From contig JAJFIN010000151.1 of the NCBI GenBank assembly GCA_021774955.1, positions 1 to 15,042 of the forward strand: a stretch of DNA of 15,042 nucleotides, read 5' to 3'. The notes under the pieces were generated by a model. That model did not search any database. It saw only the letters and a list, made by a program, of their open reading frames with translations, and was not told the DNA's origin. Position 1 is the first letter of the stretch. Every line of letters starts with the position of its first letter. The translations under genes were made by a program, and so were the position numbers. Shown piece by piece: positions 12,541 through 15,042 of the stretch. Origin of the DNA: Alphaproteobacteria bacterium (lineage in GTDB: Bacteria > Pseudomonadota > Alphaproteobacteria > M2410).

Positions 12541-13500
12541 TTATACTTTCAAACTCATAACACCCTCAGCAATCTCGATGCTGCGGATGCACGACAGAAA
12601 AGTTTGTCCCAGTACACTATATCCCATCTCGACCTTGCTTATATAGGCTGGCACATAGGCCAGGATGATCGGTCCAGCGACCAGGCTGTCGAGGCGCGCA
12701 AAGGCCATATTGGTTTCACCATTGGCCGTCATACAGGCCTGATTAAAAGTCAGCAGGTCGATGTCAAAGCCAATGCGGGCGGCGTCTTTCGGGCACAGCG
12801 CAATATTATCGGCCCCAGTATCGATTAGAAAATCAATTTTTACACCGTTAACAGAAGCGGGTAGAACATAACGACCGTTATTCTGATGGATACGGATGAT
12901 GCCGTCTTCAAAGCCAGCCGAAACGCGGGTCTGGTCTACCCCGACTGCCATAGGCATTTCGCCGGTCTGTACAAATTTACAAGCTGCGCCTCCACCTTCG
13001 TTTTCCTCGCGACAGCCGATCATCAGAAACGCTTTCAGCTCCTCTGTATGATCAGGCATTACATAGAAGTCATGATAGCCAAATAAACGGTACAGATTGT
13101 AAATCTTGCGGTTGATGTTTTGCACCTCCGTTTCAAACGGCAGGGTTCCGAGACTTGCCTGTAGATCTGAATAATAGATGGCTTGCGTATTGTGGTAGGC
13201 GTAATCGGCGACGACATCCCAGCAATGATAACTTTTGTCATCGTAAGCAGTGGTGAGTGCCTCAGGCAGGTTGGAGAGTATGCGCTTGGGTGCTTCAAGA
13301 CGCTTATTGTCCCGCCCCACCGCGACATAGCAATAGCTATCGAAGCTCCAAGACCTGAGCAGCGGCTCGAGCTGGCCTGTGAGGGCAGGCACGTTCTCGC
13401 AAGCATGCAACATTCGGTAGAGCGTGGTCTCGATCTGCCCATCCGACAGCTCGGACAACATATCGAAGGGCATATTATTGGGCGGTGATGTTCTGACCAT
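12541..13500 (-). CDS. Fusion of a LuxR-like autoinducer-binding domain and a retropepsin-like aspartic protease
   Basis: 319 residues in two parts. Residues ~36-180 read like an autoinducer-binding domain: LEPLLRSWSFDSYCYVAV, then SNLPEALTTAY, the equivalent of TraR's YPxxWxxxY (Trp is Leu83, Tyr86 kept), D95 kept without the following Pro, YYSDL for the FFW motif, and a late RLFGYHDFYVMP strand. Residues ~200-319 match clan AA retropepsin-like proteases (TIGR02281 type): DTGA with catalytic Asp227, TANG (258-261), VLGQTFL (296-302), closing LKV. The usual LuxR HTH is absent, as is the N-terminal membrane anchor seen in many such proteases, so it is probably cytoplasmic. Retropepsins work as dimers and so do LuxR sensors, so a ligand could gate proteolysis by dimerisation (inference). 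Start 13500 has AAGGA 8 bases upstream. Confidence 0.8.
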   Translation of the reverse strand: MVRTSPPNNMPFDMLSELSDGQIETTLYRMLHACENVPALTGQLEPLLRSWSFDSYCYVAVGRDNKRLEAPKRILSNLPEALTTAYDDKSYHCWDVVADYAYHNTQAIYYSDLQASLGTLPFETEVQNINRKIYNLYRLFGYHDFYVMPDHTEELKAFLMIGCREENEGGGAACKFVQTGEMPMAVGVDQTRVSAGFEDGIIRIHQNNGRYVLPASVNGVKIDFLIDTGADNIALCPKDAARIGFDIDLLTFNQACMTANGETNMAFARLDSLVAGPIILAYVPAYISKVEMGYSVLGQTFLSCIRSIEIAEGVMSLKV

Positions 13501-13518
13501 CGGGAATGTCCTTATTCG

Positions 13519-13537
13519 ATATCCTACATCAGGATAT
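13519..13537. promoter_or_regulatory. Operator candidate O1: ATATCCT-N5-AGGATAT
   Basis: Perfect 7-base arms around ACATC. It lies between the sensor-protease and the first XRE gene, just downstream of the -10 of the protease promoter. Its centre is 21 bases from O2, two helical turns. The ~80-residue XRE proteins next door are the likely binders. Confidence 0.6.
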
Positions 13538-13539
13538 TT

Positions 13540-13558
13540 ATATCCTAAAATGGGATAT
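13540..13558. promoter_or_regulatory. Operator candidate O2 inside the sensor-protease promoter
   Basis: ATATCCT-N5-GGGATAT, one mismatch from a perfect dyad and the same architecture as O1. On the minus strand it fills the 17-base spacer of a promoter candidate TTTCAA (-35) / TATAAA (-10) that would read the sensor-protease gene, so a bound repressor would block it. Confidence 0.55.
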
Positions 13559-13611
13559 TTTGAAACTGGGATTATTGGCTGGTTGGTATATTTTTTAAAC
13601 TGGCCGGAAAA

Positions 13612-13854
13612 ATGACGAAATCCCTTCGCTCAGAACGTCACCAGGCGTTGTGCCGCCTTCTCGTTGAAGCGCGCTATGAGACCGGTTTGAACCAAATAGA
13701 CTTGGCGAACCTTTTGGGGCGTCCGCAATCCTATGTATCGAAGGCAGAATCGGGCGATCGTCGGATCGACGTCGTTGAATTCTTAGAATTAACGGAGGTG
13801 GCAAACATCGACCCGGTAAAGATCATCAAGAGCCTGTTGTCCGTGCCCCGTTAG
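13612..13854 (+). CDS. Small XRE-family helix-turn-helix regulator 1
   Basis: 80-residue single-domain DNA-binding protein of the phage-Cro/C1 type. The helix-turn-helix is at ~25-62 (GLNQIDLANLLGRPQSYVSKAESGDRRIDVVEFLELTE). Its start has GGAAA just upstream. It is divergent from the sensor-protease, with 111 bases between them that hold operators O1 and O2, so it probably controls itself and that gene. It shares 38 of 80 positions, without gaps, with the convergent regulator at 13881-14123 (RHQ.L..LLV.AR..., QS.VSK.E.G.RR..VVEF), so the two are paralogues. No toxin partner is attached. Confidence 0.85.
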   Translation: MTKSLRSERHQALCRLLVEARYETGLNQIDLANLLGRPQSYVSKAESGDRRIDVVEFLELTEVANIDPVKIIKSLLSVPR

Positions 13855-13880
13855 GCAAGATCAACAACACTGCAATCGGC

Positions 13881-14123
13881 TCATGGTTTCTCTTTGCGGA
13901 CAGCCCTTAGGATCTTAATGGGGTCTGTTCCCATCGCATCCGTCAGCGCGATAAACTCAACCACACCGAGCCTACGCTCACCAATCTCCGTTTTTGAGAC
14001 AAACGACTGATGCTCATCAATCAGCTCGCCTAGTTGCGTCTGGGTCAGTCCAGCCCTGTCTCTCGCGGCAACCAAAAGTTTACGTAAAACCTGATGCCGG
14101 TTGCTTCGAGGAGATTTCTGCAT
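13881..14123 (-). CDS. Small XRE-family helix-turn-helix regulator 2
   Basis: 80-residue paralogue of the 13612-13854 protein, pointing towards it with only 26 bases between the stop codons. The helix-turn-helix is at ~25-62 (GLTQTQLGELIDEHQSFVSKTEIGERRLGVVEFIALTD). Its promoter region, shared divergently with the third XRE gene, holds a dyad of the same form as O1/O2 (14176-14198). On the minus strand TTGAGC, a 16-base spacer and GATAAT form a promoter candidate that overlaps this dyad, suggesting autorepression or cross-regulation by its paralogue. Confidence 0.83.
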   Translation of the reverse strand: MQKSPRSNRHQVLRKLLVAARDRAGLTQTQLGELIDEHQSFVSKTEIGERRLGVVEFIALTDAMGTDPIKILRAVRKEKP

Positions 14124-14175
14124 TTGGCCCGCCTTCCATTAGGAAATTAACGGGTCAGCAATAATCCCAATTTCG

Positions 14176-14198
14176 AATTATCCCATTTCAGGATAATT
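14176..14198. promoter_or_regulatory. Operator candidate O3: AATTATCCC-N5-AGGATAATT
   Basis: 9-base arms with one inner mismatch, same N5 spacing and TATCC/GGATA core as O1 and O2. It lies between the two divergent XRE genes and overlaps GATAAT-like -10 elements on both strands. Confidence 0.58.
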
Positions 14199-14293
14199 GC
14201 TCAACAAATTTGAATCATCCAATTCCTCTATCTATTTTCGGAAAACCTAGTATCCTAGGTGATATTCAGAAACTTACTGGTTGGTCTTGTTCC

Positions 14294-14527
14294 GTGGTTC
14301 TGGCACTTGGCAATATCGTCGCACAGAACCTACGTCGGTTGCGTCAACAACGCGGTTGGACGCAAGAGGAACTGGCCGGTCGAACCGGTGTGAACCGCAA
14401 CTATATCGGCATGATCGAGCGCCAGGAGAATTCTCCTACCATCGAAATGATTGAACGTTTATCTACAGCGCTAAAAATCGAGCCAATGGCGTTACTTGAA
14501 CGAGAAAAAAAGAAAACCAGAAACTAA
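14294..14527 (+). CDS. XRE-family regulator 3, controller-protein-like
   Basis: Single-domain HTH protein (about 77 residues from GTG 14294). The pattern IVAQNLRRLRQQRGWTQEELAGRTGVNRNYIGMIERQENSPTIEMIERLSTALKIEPMALLE resembles restriction-modification controller (C) proteins and phage repressors: NLRRLR, helix-turn-helix at ~22-45, and a five-helix domain ending PxxLL. It is a different subgroup from the two 80-residue XRE proteins. The frame reaches back to a TTG at 14210, but the added residues look unrelated; I prefer GTG 14294, where family members normally begin, although its ribosome site is poor. No restriction or methylase gene is in the window. A CCTAG-N4-CTAGG dyad at 14246-14259 lies just upstream of the chosen start. 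Confidence 0.75.
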   Translation: MVLALGNIVAQNLRRLRQQRGWTQEELAGRTGVNRNYIGMIERQENSPTIEMIERLSTALKIEPMALLEREKKKTRN

Positions 14528-14580
14528 TTTAAGAAGATGTCTATTCCTAATTAGAAGCTCATAAATTGGATTCGCGGCCT

Positions 14581-14874
14581 ATGATGCTGACTAATTACAG
14601 CCCCAGCACTCACAATGTGAAATTTCTGCGCACCTTATCCGAAGGCTGCGATACCCGGCTGATCGACGCCTGGCCGCGCGAGAACAAACACGACCGTCGC
14701 TGTTTTGAACTTCTAAAGCGCGCCTATGTCAAGGCCCGTTATTCTGAGCATTACAAGATCACCGAAGAAGAATTGCAATGGCTCGGCATAAGAGTAGAAG
14801 CCCTCCAGTCCCTGGTCGAAGAGGTCTGCACCGAACGGCTTGAAAAGCTGGCGGGGGAAGTCGGGCGGGGGTAG
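14581..14874 (+). CDS. HEPN-domain protein, probably an N-terminally truncated remnant
   Basis: From ATG 14581 the frame reads MMLTNYSPSTHNVKFLRTL...AWPRENKHDRRCFELLKRAYVKARYSEHYKITEEELQWLGIRVEALQSLV. This looks like the C-terminal half of HEPN domains that follow nucleotidyltransferase domains in larger proteins (family pattern LTxYSPxxHNxKFLR...FELLKRAYVxARYS). The HEPN nuclease signature (R-x4-6-H) is not obvious in this portion. The preceding helices and any nucleotidyltransferase part are missing, and the frame is closed by TAA at 14548-14550. TTG 14566 would add five residues. No good ribosome site is seen. It is likely non-functional debris, consistent with a region of gene turnover, though a short stand-alone protein cannot be ruled out. 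Confidence 0.55.
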   Translation: MMLTNYSPSTHNVKFLRTLSEGCDTRLIDAWPRENKHDRRCFELLKRAYVKARYSEHYKITEEELQWLGIRVEALQSLVEEVCTERLEKLAGEVGRG

Positions 14875-14910
14875 GGCTCGGAATGAGGGAAATTTAGGGC
14901 TAATTGGCTC

Positions 14911-14938
14911 TTGACAAATGTACTATATATGGTACATT
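14911..14938 (+). promoter_or_regulatory. Promoter with overlapping palindrome upstream of the toxin gene
   Basis: TTGACA (14911-14916) is a consensus -35; TACATT (14933-14938) after 16 bases is the best -10. Between and over them lies AATGTAC-N8-GTACATT (14917-14938) with perfect 7-base arms. Such a dyad is expected for autorepression by a toxin-antitoxin complex. Confidence 0.6.
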
Positions 14939-14959
14939 CAAGATCGAAATGAGGCTTGA

Positions 14960-15042
14960 ATGGTCAGTCCAAAGACCCCAAAGAAACTGCCTGCCTCGTT
15001 TTTCAGGACATCGGGCGGTACAGAGCCGGTTCGAAAATGGCT
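14960..15042 (+). CDS. RelE/HigB (phage Gp49-like) toxin of a type II toxin-antitoxin pair, cut by window end
   Basis: Only the first 27 codons are present: MVSPKTPKKLPASFF followed by RTSGGTEPVRKW. The LPA-x-FxRT-x-x-G-x-EPVR-x-W pattern is that of Gp49-like RelE-superfamily toxins, which cleave mRNA at the ribosome; the antitoxin, usually an XRE protein, normally follows downstream. GAGG stands 5 bases before the ATG, and a strong promoter with a 7-base-arm palindrome lies 22-49 bases upstream. The catalytic part is outside the window, so activity cannot be judged. Confidence 0.7.
   Translation, partial: MVSPKTPKKLPASFFRTSGGTEPVRKW

Noticed and set aside
14210..14293. TTG start for the third XRE regulator
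   Set aside because: The 28 added residues do not resemble the family's N-terminus and overlap the probable promoter region; kept only as an alternative.
1..15042. CRISPR arrays, rRNA, intact insertion sequences
   Set aside because: No regularly spaced repeats, rRNA-like stretches or transposase genes were found; the only sizeable repeat is the two-copy precursor unit.

Overview
The window reads as accessory DNA from an alphaproteobacterium. The evidence is a TonB-dependent receptor paired with a secreted S9 peptidase, lasso-peptide genes whose leader resembles those of Caulobacter/Asticcacaulis peptides (LIDLG-x-A-S-type leader end), an Atm1-like exporter and a LuxR/XRE-rich flank. I cannot name the genus. 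The base composition looks moderate, with AT-rich spacers.

Positions 2-10854 form a lasso-peptide locus. On the plus strand lie the 3' part of a TonB-dependent receptor (2-1879) and a secreted S9 peptidase of the lasso isopeptidase type (2281-4503). Facing them on the minus strand are, in transcription order, a GntR/FCD regulator (10153-10854), an ABC exporter D (8266-10119), a fused RRE + cysteine-protease B protein (7310-8074), an asparagine-synthetase-like macrolactam cyclase C (5426-7294) and two 27-codon precursor genes (5170-5253 and 4650-4733). The precursors are too short for ordinary gene callers. Both encode leader MIDLGKVSEATK followed by a 15-residue core starting with Gly and carrying Asp at core position 8: GVGTPGNDTLVPAQH and GTSTQINDTATEGQH. 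The expected product is a lasso peptide with an 8-residue Gly1-Asp8 ring. Likely flow: B removes the leader, C closes the ring, D exports the product, the receptor re-imports it (or a complex), and the isopeptidase opens the ring in the periplasm.

The two precursor genes lie in a degenerate tandem repeat with a 520-base offset. Between them is a decayed copy of the isopeptidase 3' end (PAKARQ...RKL, with an internal stop), so the pair arose by duplicating a block that included the isopeptidase tail. Each precursor is followed by a strong stem-loop whose base pairs covary between copies.

Positions 10855-13500 hold regulatory genes: a 62-codon unknown ORF, a LuxR-type regulator (11269-12060), and an unusual protein (12541-13500). 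That protein joins a LuxR-like autoinducer-binding domain to a retropepsin-like aspartic protease in place of the DNA-binding domain. It looks like a possible ligand-gated protease and is the most novel item here.

Positions 13501-15042 hold three small XRE regulators, two of them convergent paralogues. Inverted repeats of the form TATCCn-N5-nGGATA lie in both divergent promoter regions, including that of the sensor-protease. After these come a truncated HEPN-domain remnant and the start of a RelE/Gp49-like toxin gene behind a palindromic promoter, cut by the window edge. No rRNA, tRNA, CRISPR array or intact insertion sequence was seen.
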